Shown one piece after another: positions 29,029 through 36,387 of a stretch of DNA of 64,000 nucleotides. The DNA is from Salinispora cortesiana. Lineage in GTDB: Bacteria; Actinomycetota; Actinomycetes; Mycobacteriales; Micromonosporaceae. The notes beneath the pieces are model-generated. The model saw only the letters and a program-made list of their open reading frames with translations. It searched no databases and was not told where the DNA came from. A program made the translations under genes and the position numbers. Numbering within the stretch: the stretch's first letter is position 1; each line of letters starts with the position of its first letter. The stretch covers positions 109,921 through 173,920 of the forward strand of contig NZ_AXVR01000002.1 in NCBI RefSeq assembly GCF_000484695.1. The letters run 5' to 3'.

Positions 29029-29334
29029 CTACGCCCATGACACGAACCGGTCGAACAGCTCGTGGGGCTCGACCTGACCACCTGGGTTGAGGTAGTAGAG
29101 ATCGTGCATCGCTTCGTAGAACAGACCAGAAAAGTAGATCAACAGGCTTGATTTTCGACCCTCGAATTCGGTTTTAAGGAGGAGGCGGGCTTCGCCGCAG
29201 GGCCAAGGCTGGCCGCAGGCACGACACGCCCACCTGGGCCGTAGCGGGGTGTGGGGTGGCCGGTCTCCGGTGCGGTGCTGAGGGTGCTCCGGATACGGAC
29301 CAAGCCTCGGCTGTGGAAGCTGATGAAGGTTCAC
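29029..29334 (-). CDS. Small CxxC protein found beside XRE regulators
   Basis: A 101-residue protein. The central WACRACGQPWPCGEAR stretch may bind a metal. The C-terminal half reads IYFSGLFYEAMHDLYYLNPG, then HELFDRFVSWA. This architecture is recurrent in actinobacterial operons next to XRE/TPR regulators; databases sometimes call it a flavin reductase without evidence, and I give it no function. GTG 29334 is preferred over the TTG one codon earlier because GGAGGT lies five bases upstream. The start overlaps the stop of the 58-aa gene by four bases. The next gene is the RiPP precursor, 95 bases downstream. Confidence 0.65.
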   Translation of the reverse strand: MNLHQLPQPRLGPYPEHPQHRTGDRPPHTPLRPRWACRACGQPWPCGEARLLLKTEFEGRKSSLLIYFSGLFYEAMHDLYYLNPGGQVEPHELFDRFVSWA

Positions 29335-29507
29335 CAACGACCTCCGTTAGCCCGCCACTGCTGAGCTGGGGTCAGTCGGCCGACGCTACCCGGCCGGGGG
29401 TAGCAGCAGGTCGGCTGCGTCATCCACGCTGGCGGGGCCGTACCCCGGACTCGTTGCGGCAGGGCGGGCGGATCCGGCTCTTTGCAGCGAAACCAGCGCA
29501 TTCGCAT
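29331..29507 (-). CDS. Small protein, 58 aa, first gene of the RiPP operon
   Basis: From ATG 29507 the minus strand encodes MRMRWFRCKEPDPPALPQ, and it ends with RLTPAQQWRANGGRW before a TGA that overlaps the GTG of the CxxC gene (GTGA). GAGGAG lies seven bases before the ATG. The TPAQQWRANGGRW ending, the good ribosome binding site and the coupled stop/start support a real gene. Its function is unknown. Similar small Arg/Trp-ended proteins precede the CxxC protein in other XRE-linked actinobacterial loci, from memory. Confidence 0.55.
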   Translation of the reverse strand: MRMRWFRCKEPDPPALPQRVRGTAPPAWMTQPTCCYPRPGSVGRLTPAQQWRANGGRW

Positions 29508-29562
29508 GGCAGTCTCCTCTTCTCTGGAAAGGGACTCTCAACCCCTCGCTGTGGGGAGGGCA

Positions 29563-29599
29563 CCTAACCGAACGGCAGCTCGTGGCACGTCCGGTTAGG
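29563..29599. promoter_or_regulatory. Inverted repeat in the divergent promoter region
   Basis: CCTAACCG and CGGTTAGG are separated by 21 bases, in the 221-base gap between the 58-aa gene and the XRE/TPR gene. The position suits an operator for the adjacent XRE regulator acting on both promoters. A smaller CCCC/GGGG hairpin lies just left (29541-29557). No binding evidence exists. Confidence 0.35.
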
Positions 29600-29728
29600 G
29601 CGACCTACACCGGCCAATCAGCTTGAAGCGATCAGTGATGCTGACCAAACTTTATGACTCCATTGCATGCTGGAACTACTACATCGGTAGCAGTGTCCGT
29701 ATCCTGGTGCCAGGAGGATGTCGTAGGT

Positions 29729-30953
29729 ATGAGCACTGAGTCGAGTTTGGTGCGCGGGATCGGGACGAACATCGCCGCTCATCGCCGCGCCGCCAAGGTC
29801 ACCCAACAGGAGCTTGCATCACGGATCGGAAAGTCCGTGCAGTGGGTGTCGGCAGTGGAACAAGGCCGTCGACACGCCGAACGCCTTACTGATCTGCTAC
29901 GGATCGCACAGGCCGTGCGGTGTCAGATTGAGGATCTAATAAGTCGCCCTATAGATAATCACAGCCCAAGGCAGCGCCCGTCGGGCGATGCTGTGGCCGC
30001 AGTCCGGGAAGCGATCATGCGGGTAGCAGTGCCTACATCCCTACCGCAAGCCGCAGAATCGAATATCGGTAAGCGAGTGGCCGAGGCGTGGAAAATCTGG
30101 CATAGCTCGCCGTTTGCTCACACCATGCTGGGCGACCTGCTGCCTAGCTTGATTATTGACGCTACTGCCATCCGCCATGGCGCTGGCGACCGGCGACCGG
30201 TCGCTCAGAATCTCGCAGGAGCGTACCAGATCGCCCGCCAATGGCTGCATCATCTACCGGACGCGGGCCTTGCCTGGATCGCCGCCGACAGGGCGATGTA
30301 TGCAGCACGAGAGGCAGACGACCCTCACCTGGTCGCAATGGGCGCATGGGCCCTTTCTGCATCTTATCGTCGAGCCGGGCAACAAGACGAGGCGACACGC
30401 TTATGTCTCGCCGCTGCCGACGAGGTCAAGGCGTGCATCAACCAAACAGAACCTGACTCGAAGCTGATCGCAGACTACGGGATGCTGCACCTTGCGGCGT
30501 CCATCAGTGCCGCCCAGTCCGACGAAAGACGGACGGGCGTGGGCGCTTCACGAAGTTGCCGAGCAGGCAACCCGCGCGACCGGAAAATACTGTGATCCCT
30601 GGACGGCTTTCTGCCCGACGAACGTCGACATTCATCGGCTCGCTATAAGTGCTGAGCTTGGGCGATGCGACGATGTCGTCAAATACTCTTCGCGCTTGAA
30701 ATTCGAAGGAATTCCGAGCGTGGAGCGCCGTGCGGCCGCGCTGATCAATATGGCACGCGGCTTCGTCCGTCAAGGCGCAGATGAGCCTGCTATACTCCGG
30801 CTTCTCGATGCCGAGAAGCACTCCTATGAAGAGGTTCGAGACTCGACATTGGTACGGGAACTGCTGCGCGAACTGATCTTTCGTGACCGGGCAAGGGTTC
30901 GGACACTCGTGCATGACCTTGCCCGGCGATCTGGGCTTATTGCGGTGACCTGA
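29729..30953 (+). pseudogene. XRE/TPR-type regulator with a one-base frameshift
   Basis: From ATG 29729 the frame encodes an N-terminal helix-turn-helix (NIAAHRRAAKVTQQELASRI, then GKSVQWVSAVEQGRRHAERL) and a helical repeat-like region (AYQIARQWLHHLPDAGLAWI, AAREADDPHLVAMGAWALSA). At 30535-30537 one extra G throws the frame into a stop at 30595. The other frame resumes exactly with AWALHEVAEQATRATG and continues as CDDVVKYSSRLKFEG to 30953. Restored, it would be about 407 residues, normal for this family. It is probably the cluster regulator. The break may be a true mutation, phase variation in a G run, or a sequencing error. Confidence 0.7.
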
Positions 30954-30965
30954 CGACGGCGATTC

Positions 30966-31625
30966 TTAATCCACCGCACTTGACTCCGTCAGCACAGACT
31001 TCACTCCAGGAAGCCTACTCAGGACGCCAGTCTGGACATTGTATGCCGTCATACCTGCCGAAATCGCCGCCGCGATACCCGCCTCAGTGTCCTCATATAC
31101 TAAGCAGTCGGCCGGCTCAACATCGAGCCGCTGGGCAGCCAGCAAAAAGATATCCGGCTCGGGTTTCCCCCTGCCCTGCGGCACATCACTCCAGGTGACT
31201 ACGACATCAAACAGGGCTGCAAGGCCTGTCGCTTCAAGCCCAGCAGCCATGACGCTCCCGGACGAGTTCGAGCCGATGCCGAGCCGCTGGCCGCGTCGCC
31301 GCGCTGTGCGCGCAACCAGGACCACCTCATCGATGACTCTCAGATTAGGAGCGGCTGCCCGCACGTACTGGCGGCACCTACCGATAATTTCTTCAATCGG
31401 TTTTGGCAATTGGCCAAACTCCTGCTCCCACACGAGCAGCAGGTCGGGCGACGCAATGGCTTGCCGCGGCCAGTACCAATCCGGATCTAGTTTGACTCCC
31501 ACATCTGCCATCGCACGTGCCAAAGCCGCAAAACAGACCTCACTGGAATCCACCAGCGTGCCATCCCAGTCAAATATCAAAGCCTCGTAGGCCCTACCAT
31601 CCGGCACCGTCGCGCTCGTGGTCAT
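30966..31625 (-). CDS. HAD-superfamily hydrolase (phosphoglycolate phosphatase-like)
   Basis: A 219-residue HAD hydrolase, subfamily IA. Motif 1 is FDWDGTLVDSS with the nucleophilic Asp, motif 2 GIGSNSSG, motif 3 GKPEPDIFLLAAQ with the Lys, and motif 4 YEDTEAGI. The cap domain lies between residues 30 and 90. The phosphorylated substrate is unknown. ATG 31625 lies six bases after TAGGTT, so the mRNA is probably leaderless. It converges on the regulator gene with 12 bases between the stops. Its closeness may place it in the RiPP region, but it is not a usual graspetide gene. Confidence 0.85.
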   Translation of the reverse strand: MTTSATVPDGRAYEALIFDWDGTLVDSSEVCFAALARAMADVGVKLDPDWYWPRQAIASPDLLLVWEQEFGQLPKPIEEIIGRCRQYVRAAAPNLRVIDEVVLVARTARRRGQRLGIGSNSSGSVMAAGLEATGLAALFDVVVTWSDVPQGRGKPEPDIFLLAAQRLDVEPADCLVYEDTEAGIAAAISAGMTAYNVQTGVLSRLPGVKSVLTESSAVD

Positions 31626-31631
31626 TGGTCA

Positions 31632-31637
31632 AACCTA
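31632..31637 (-). promoter_or_regulatory. -10 element, leaderless type
   Basis: On the minus strand TAGGTT is followed by TGACCA and the ATG at 31625, the same arrangement as at the histidine kinase gene. Confidence 0.5.
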
Positions 31638-31689
31638 CCCGGCGGCGAGCCACTAGCCGAGCTTGTCGGCAACGATATGGGACGGCAGG

Positions 31690-31815
31690 CGCTAAAGGGC
31701 GATGCGGACGGTGACGGCCAGGACAAGCTGGGCCCGCGACATGGGGATCGGCGCCAGCCAACAGAGACGCTGGAGCTGATCTACACCCAGGTGTGGGTAG
31801 CTGACCCAGAACCAG
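31690..31815 (-). pseudogene. Orphan duplicate of the nuoH 3' end
   Basis: These 126 bases match 32827-32952, the last 41 codons of nuoH, with 12 mismatches and no gaps by my count. The frame still reads WFWVSYPHLGVDQLQRLCWL, then APIPMSRAQLVLAVTVRIAL and the stop. Upstream similarity ends sharply and the frame has no start, so it cannot make a subunit. It lies between the HAD gene and rarD on the same strand as nuoH. Confidence 0.85.
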
Positions 31816-31836
31816 TCACTACTCAGGACCGACAGT

Positions 31837-32799
31837 TCAGCCCGAAACGATCTTGCGCTCTTGCTGAGGTGAAGTGCTGGCTCCGGGTTGAACCGCGGCC
31901 AATGCTCCTTCCTCAGGTTGCGGGGTGAGGCGGCGGGCGGCGCGGACGGCATCGACGGTGAAGACGGCGAGCGCGAGCCAGACCAGGGCGAAGCCCGCCA
32001 GGCGAGCGGGGGGCATGGGCTCGCGGAAGATGATGACGCCGCAGCCGAGTTGGAGAATCGGGGCGAGATACTGAAGCATCCCGAGGCTGGTCAACGGCAG
32101 CCGGTTGGCCGCACCAGCAAACATCAGTAGCGGAATCGCGGTTGCCGCTCCGGCCGAGACCAGCAGGGCGGTGTGTCCCGCCGACACCGCCCCGAACGCG
32201 GCCCCGCCGGTGCCACCCAGCCACGCTAGGTACGCGAACGCGGGTAGGGCGAGGACCGCCGACTCGACGAAGAGCCCCTCGGCGGCGGGGAGGCCGAGGC
32301 GCTTCTTGACCAGCCCGTACCCGGCGAAAGTGAACGAGAGGACCAGCGCCAGGTACGGTGGGCGGCCGTAGTCGACGGTCAGCACCACGACCGCCGCCCC
32401 GCCCACGCCCAGTGCCGCCCACTGCGCGGGGCGCAACCGCTCCCGCAGTACGAAGACTCCGAGTAGCACCACGACGAGCGGGTTGACGAAGTATCCGAGG
32501 GAGGTCTCCACCACCCGCTCGGAGTTGACCCCGTAGATGTAGGTGCCCCAGTTGAGGGCGACCAGTGCGGCGGCGATGCCGAGCGCGGCCAGGGCCCGCG
32601 GTCTGCGCAGCAGCGCTCGCAGGAAGCTGCGGTTGCGCATCGCTGCCAGCACCAGCGCGACGAAGACCACTGACCAGACGACCCGGTGGGCCAGGATCTC
32701 CAACGGGCTCGCCGGCCGGAGCAGTCTCATGTAGAGCGGAGAGAAGCCCCAGAGCACGTACGCGCCGATGCCGTACAGGTAGCCGAGCTTGCGAGGCAT
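31837..32799 (-). CDS. rarD: EamA-family transporter, RarD type
   Basis: A 320-residue membrane protein with ten hydrophobic segments in two EamA repeats. The start GYLYGIGAYVLWGFSPLYMRLL and the HRVVWSVVFVALVL, LNWGTYIYGVNSERVVETSLGYFVNPL and GMLQYLAPILQLGCGVIIF stretches are characteristic of RarD. The substrate is unknown. ATG 32799 is preferred; a GTG directly upstream is possible. It lies between nuoH and the nuoH-tail duplicate, 27 bases behind the nuoH stop, so it may be transcribed with the nuo genes. The last 35 residues are polar and unlike the membrane core. Confidence 0.88.
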   Translation of the reverse strand: MPRKLGYLYGIGAYVLWGFSPLYMRLLRPASPLEILAHRVVWSVVFVALVLAAMRNRSFLRALLRRPRALAALGIAAALVALNWGTYIYGVNSERVVETSLGYFVNPLVVVLLGVFVLRERLRPAQWAALGVGGAAVVVLTVDYGRPPYLALVLSFTFAGYGLVKKRLGLPAAEGLFVESAVLALPAFAYLAWLGGTGGAAFGAVSAGHTALLVSAGAATAIPLLMFAGAANRLPLTSLGMLQYLAPILQLGCGVIIFREPMPPARLAGFALVWLALAVFTVDAVRAARRLTPQPEEGALAAVQPGASTSPQQERKIVSG

Positions 32800-32826
32800 C
32801 ACTCCGCAACGCTAAGGGATGACAGA

Positions 32827-32952
32827 CGCTAAAGGGCGATGCGGACGGTGACGGTCAGGACAAGCTGGGCCAGCGACACGGGAACCAGCACCAGCCAACA
32901 GAGCCGCTGGAGCTGATCTGCACGCAGGCGTGGGTAGCTGACCCGGAACCAG
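32827..32952. repeat. 126-bp repeat, intact copy (3' end of nuoH)
   Basis: This is the direct-repeat partner of 31690-31815, same orientation, about 90% identical. Outside 31690-31815 and 32827-32952 the flanks share nothing visible. The repeats bracket rarD. Confidence 0.9.
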
Positions 32953-33791
32953 ATGATCACGAAGCTGACCGCGGCGACCTTGAGTAGGGTCCAGAGCCAG
33001 CCGAGCTGCGCGTCGGCGAACGGCCCCTGCCAACCGCCGAGGAACAGCACGGTGGTGAGCGCGGCGATCACCACGACCCCCACGTACTCGGCGAGCAGGA
33101 AGAACGCGAAGCGCAGGCCGGTGTACTCGGTCAGGTAGCCGAACACCAGCTCCGAGTCGGCGATCGGCATGTCGAACGGCGGCCGCCGGATCTCGGCGAG
33201 CCCCGCCACGAAGAAGACAATCATCGCGGGGGCCTGCCAGATCAGCCACCAGGGCTGCCACGCCTCGACGATGCCCGGCAGGCTCAGGGTGCCGGCCGCC
33301 ATCGCCACCGACGCGGCGGCGAGCACGAACGGCAGCTCGTAGCCGAGCAGTTGGGCCGCGGCCCGCAGACCACCGAGGAGGCTGTACTTGTTGGCGGAGG
33401 CCCACGCCGACATCAGCACGGCGACCACGCCGACCCCGACCACGGCGAGCACGAAGAAGAGACCGATGTCCAGCGGTTGCCCGACCAGATCACCCGGCCC
33501 GAGTGGGATCACCATCAGCACCAGCAGGTAGGGCACCAGGGCCACCACCGGAGCGAGCCGGAACACCGGGCGGTCCGCCCCGTGGGGGGTGATCTCCTCC
33601 TTCTGCACGAACTTCACGCCGTCGGCGATCAGCTGCGCCCAGCCGTGGAAGGCGCCGGCGTACATCGGGCCCAGCCGGCCCTGCATGTGCGCCATGACCT
33701 TGTGCTCGGCCTGGCCGACCAGCAGCGGCAGGGTGAGGAAGGCGACCAGCACCCCGCCGACCCGGAGTAGCAGCTCCACCCAGAGCGGCAT
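32829..33791 (-). CDS. nuoH: NADH-quinone oxidoreductase subunit H
   Basis: A 320-residue membrane subunit at the quinone site. It shows EHKVMAHMQGRLGPMYAGAFHGWAQ, ADGVKFVQKEEITPHGADR, the loop GLAEIRRPPFDMPIADSELVFGYLTEY and the terminal WFRVSYPRLRADQLQRLCWL. ATG 33791 overlaps the nuoC stop by one base (TGATG), so the two are coupled; an earlier start would lie inside nuoC. It normally precedes nuoI, but here rarD follows. Confidence 0.95.
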   Translation of the reverse strand: MPLWVELLLRVGGVLVAFLTLPLLVGQAEHKVMAHMQGRLGPMYAGAFHGWAQLIADGVKFVQKEEITPHGADRPVFRLAPVVALVPYLLVLMVIPLGPGDLVGQPLDIGLFFVLAVVGVGVVAVLMSAWASANKYSLLGGLRAAAQLLGYELPFVLAAASVAMAAGTLSLPGIVEAWQPWWLIWQAPAMIVFFVAGLAEIRRPPFDMPIADSELVFGYLTEYTGLRFAFFLLAEYVGVVVIAALTTVLFLGGWQGPFADAQLGWLWTLLKVAAVSFVIIWFRVSYPRLRADQLQRLCWLVLVPVSLAQLVLTVTVRIAL

Positions 33792-34396
33792 CAGGCCGTC
33801 CCCCCACTCTCGGGGGAAGTCGGTGCCGGGCCCCACTCCCCCGGCGCCGGCACGCCCGGTGGGCGCATCGGCCGGCGACCGCCACCGGCCTTGGCCTCGC
33901 CCGGCTCCTTCGCCCCCGGCCAGGGTTTGGCCACCCGGGAGGCGAGGACGAACTCCTTACGCAGCGGATGCCCCTCGAACTCCGGGGGCAGCAGCAGCGG
34001 CTTGAGGTCGACGTGGTTGACGAAGTCGATGCCGAACATCTCGTGTGTCTCGCGCTCGTGCCAGGCCGCACCCGGAAAGATGTCGACCACCGAGGTGACC
34101 CGCGGCGCCGCGCGGGGCACCCGGGTACGCAGCAGCAGCCCGTGCCGACGCGTACTGGACCACAGGTGCACCACCACGTCGAACCCGGCGGCCAACTCGT
34201 CCACCGCGGAGAGCCAGTCGAAGAAGTCACAGGCCAGCTCGGCGTCGTCCCGGGCCGCACGCAGCGCGTCGGTCCAGCTCTCCGCGGGCACGTCAACGGT
34301 GGCGCGGGCGTACGCCTGACCGCCGGAGACCGAGGTGGTGACCTCGACCGGGGCGAGCAACGCGGCCATCCGCTGGCCTACCTCGTCCAGAGTCAT
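33791..34396 (-). CDS. nuoC: NADH-quinone oxidoreductase subunit C
   Basis: A 201-residue subunit of the 30-kDa family. The conserved block is VVDIFPGAAWHERETHEMFGIDFVNH, followed by LLLPPEFEGHPLRKEFVL. The earlier CDFFDWLSAVDELAAGFDVV belongs to the N-terminal domain. The C-terminus has a Pro/Gly-rich tail of about 45 residues. It is not fused to a NuoD domain. ATG 34396 lies seven bases after TAGGAT, so the nuoC-nuoH transcript probably starts leaderless here. nuoD, which usually follows nuoC, is absent. Confidence 0.92.
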   Translation of the reverse strand: MTLDEVGQRMAALLAPVEVTTSVSGGQAYARATVDVPAESWTDALRAARDDAELACDFFDWLSAVDELAAGFDVVVHLWSSTRRHGLLLRTRVPRAAPRVTSVVDIFPGAAWHERETHEMFGIDFVNHVDLKPLLLPPEFEGHPLRKEFVLASRVAKPWPGAKEPGEAKAGGGRRPMRPPGVPAPGEWGPAPTSPESGGTA

Positions 34397-34403
34397 GTCG
34401 CCG

Positions 34404-34409
34404 ATCCTA
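34404..34409 (-). promoter_or_regulatory. -10 element, leaderless type, for nuoC-nuoH
   Basis: TAGGAT on the minus strand, with seven bases to the nuoC ATG. No Shine-Dalgarno is present. Confidence 0.5.
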
Positions 34410-34573
34410 TGACCGCTGGAGTCGGCGTGCGTTGCCCAGCGGCAGCCAATCTCCACCGCGCGGACGGCCGGCCGATGGCGTGACCGCGGGTCCCCGGTCG
34501 GCCGATGGCTCGATCGGGGGTCCGCATGGTGTTCGGCACCCGGCGCCCGCCTCCCTCGGCGAAGATCAGGATC

Positions 34574-35620
34574 ATGCGCGCGGTGACGGTTTCTCCTCGG
34601 ATCCCCGGCTCGCTCCGCCTGGTCGAGGACTGGCCCGAGCCGGCCGCCGAGGAGGGCGCGATCCTGGTCGAGGCGCTGGCGGTGGGGGTTTGCGGCACCG
34701 ATCAGGACATTATCGCCGGCGAACGCGGTGACGCTCCCCCCGACCAGGAGCGGCTGGTCATCGGGCACGAGTCGCTGGGCCGGGTGCTGGCGGACCCGAC
34801 CGGCACCCTGCACCGCGGGGACCTGGTGGCCGCGATCGTTCGGCATCCCGACCCGCTGCCCTGCCCGAACTGCGCTGCGGACGAGTGGGACATGTGCCGC
34901 AATGGGCTGTACACCGAGCACGGCATCAGCGGGCTCCCCGGCTTCGCCCGAGACCGGTGGCGGGTGCAGCCGAAGTTCGCCGTGCCGCTCGACGCCACCC
35001 TCGCCCGGGTGGGGATGCTGCTGGAACCAGCCAGCGTGGTCGCCAAGGCGTGGGAGCAGATCGAGCGGATCGGCCAGCGCACCCACTGGGACGCGCGGAC
35101 CGTCCTGGTCACCGGCGCCGGGCCGATCGGCCTGCTCGCCGCGCTGCTCGCCACCCAACGTGGACTGACCGTCCACGTACTGGACCGAAACACGACGGGG
35201 CCGAAGCCGGACCTGGTCCGGACGCTCGGTGCCAGCTACCACACCGGGTCGGTCAACGAGCTGGACTTCCAGCCGGATGTGCTGGTGGAGTGCACCGGCA
35301 GCCCGACGGTGGTGCTGGACTCGATGTGCAGGGTCGGCCCGAACGGCATCGTCTGCCTGACCGGCATGTCCAGCGGTGGCCGGACCATCGACTTCGACGC
35401 CGGGGCGCTGAACGGAACGCTCGTGTTGGAGAACAAGGTGGTCTTCGGGTCGGTCACCGGCAACCGCCGACACTGGGAACAGGCCGTGGCGGCGCTGGTC
35501 CGGGCCGACCACTCGTGGCTGGACTCCCTGATCACCCACCGGATACCGATGTCCGACTTCACGACCGCGTACGAGGTCAGCGACGAGAAAGTCAAGGTGG
35601 TCCTGGACCTCACCGCCTGA
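34574..35620 (+). CDS. Glucose dehydrogenase-like MDR oxidoreductase
   Basis: A 348-residue zinc-dependent medium-chain dehydrogenase of the archaeal-type glucose dehydrogenase group. Catalytic-zinc ligands are Cys in GVCGTDQD and the GHE motif. The structural zinc loop holds PCPNCAADEWDMCRNG. The cofactor-binding VLVTGAGPIGLLAALLATQRG is followed by the family stretch LDRNTTGPKPDLVRTLGASY. It oxidises an aldose or similar alcohol with NAD(P). ATG 34574 is chosen as the first codon with family similarity. It lies on the opposite strand between nuoC and nuoB, where nuoD might be expected. Confidence 0.85.
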   Translation: MRAVTVSPRIPGSLRLVEDWPEPAAEEGAILVEALAVGVCGTDQDIIAGERGDAPPDQERLVIGHESLGRVLADPTGTLHRGDLVAAIVRHPDPLPCPNCAADEWDMCRNGLYTEHGISGLPGFARDRWRVQPKFAVPLDATLARVGMLLEPASVVAKAWEQIERIGQRTHWDARTVLVTGAGPIGLLAALLATQRGLTVHVLDRNTTGPKPDLVRTLGASYHTGSVNELDFQPDVLVECTGSPTVVLDSMCRVGPNGIVCLTGMSSGGRTIDFDAGALNGTLVLENKVVFGSVTGNRRHWEQAVAALVRADHSWLDSLITHRIPMSDFTTAYEVSDEKVKVVLDLTA

Positions 35621-35651
35621 GCTGGGGACGCCCCAGCAGGAACGGAACGGG

Positions 35652-36218
35652 TCAGGACGGGTCGGGCGGACGGACTGGCGGGGCGGTCAGCGACTCGGCG
35701 GAACGGGGGGCGGGGGCGTCGGCCGGTGCGGCGAGGGCGTCCGGACGGGAGACCCCGCCGACGCCGGCCTGCTCGGCGGCGATCTTCTCCTGCAGCCGCA
35801 GGATGCCGTGCAGCAGCGCCTCCGGCCGGGGTGGGCAGCCCGGAACGTAGACGTCGACCGGGATGAGCTGGTCAACGCCCTTGGTGACCGAGTATGAGTC
35901 CCAGTACGGCCCGCCGCAGTTCGAGCAGGCACCGAAGGAGATCACGTACTTCGGCTCCGGCATCTGGTCGTAGAGCCGCTTGATGGCGGGGGCCATCTTG
36001 TCGGTGACCGTGCCCGACACCACCATGAGGTCGGCCTGTCGGGGACCGTGCGCGAACGGGATCACCCCGAGGCGCATGAAGTCGTGCCGGCTCATGCTGG
36101 TGGCGATGAACTCGATGGCGCAGCAGGCGAGGCCGAAGTTGAAGACCCAGAGCGAGTAGCGCCGGCCCCAGTTCAGCACGAATCGAATCGGCTCGCCCAG
36201 CACAGCCGGCACCTGCAC
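35652..36218 (-). CDS. nuoB: NADH-quinone oxidoreductase subunit B
   Basis: A 188-residue subunit carrying cluster N2. The tandem Cys pair is in [20 protein letters not shown], with further ligands in [20 protein letters not shown] and [20 protein letters not shown]. The last 40 residues are a Pro/Ala-rich tail. GTG 36218 follows a GGGAGG-type site. It is separated from nuoC by the divergent dehydrogenase gene, so it needs its own promoter. The stops of nuoB and the dehydrogenase face each other with 31 bases between. Confidence 0.94.
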   Translation of the reverse strand: MQVPAVLGEPIRFVLNWGRRYSLWVFNFGLACCAIEFIATSMSRHDFMRLGVIPFAHGPRQADLMVVSGTVTDKMAPAIKRLYDQMPEPKYVISFGACSNCGGPYWDSYSVTKGVDQLIPVDVYVPGCPPRPEALLHGILRLQEKIAAEQAGVGGVSRPDALAAPADAPAPRSAESLTAPPVRPPDPS

Positions 36219-36387
36219 CTCGGGCCTCCCTCATCCGTTCCCGGTACGACAGTCAACCACAGCGCCCGCGGCGGCGCCCGGCGCAACCGGGCCGGTGTCG
36301 ACCTGGTTGCGCCGGTAAGGATCGGACCGCGCCTGGTAGGGCCGGGCGAGCAGACGCCGGTTACGCCGCTCGCGGGCGTCCCCGCCG

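Noticed and set aside
31690..32952. The nuoH-tail repeats as attL/attR of an integrated element
   Set aside because: Phage-like elements do regenerate gene 3' ends, but the DNA between the copies holds only rarD, with no integrase or recombination directionality factor.
33791..35539. A 582-codon frame as a NuoCD fusion
   Set aside because: The extra 380 codons lie upstream and are antisense to the dehydrogenase gene; they show no NuoD sequence. The protein starts at 34396.
34574..35620. The dehydrogenase as a part of complex I
   Set aside because: It is a soluble MDR enzyme on the opposite strand with its own zinc sites; position between nuoC and nuoB is the only link.
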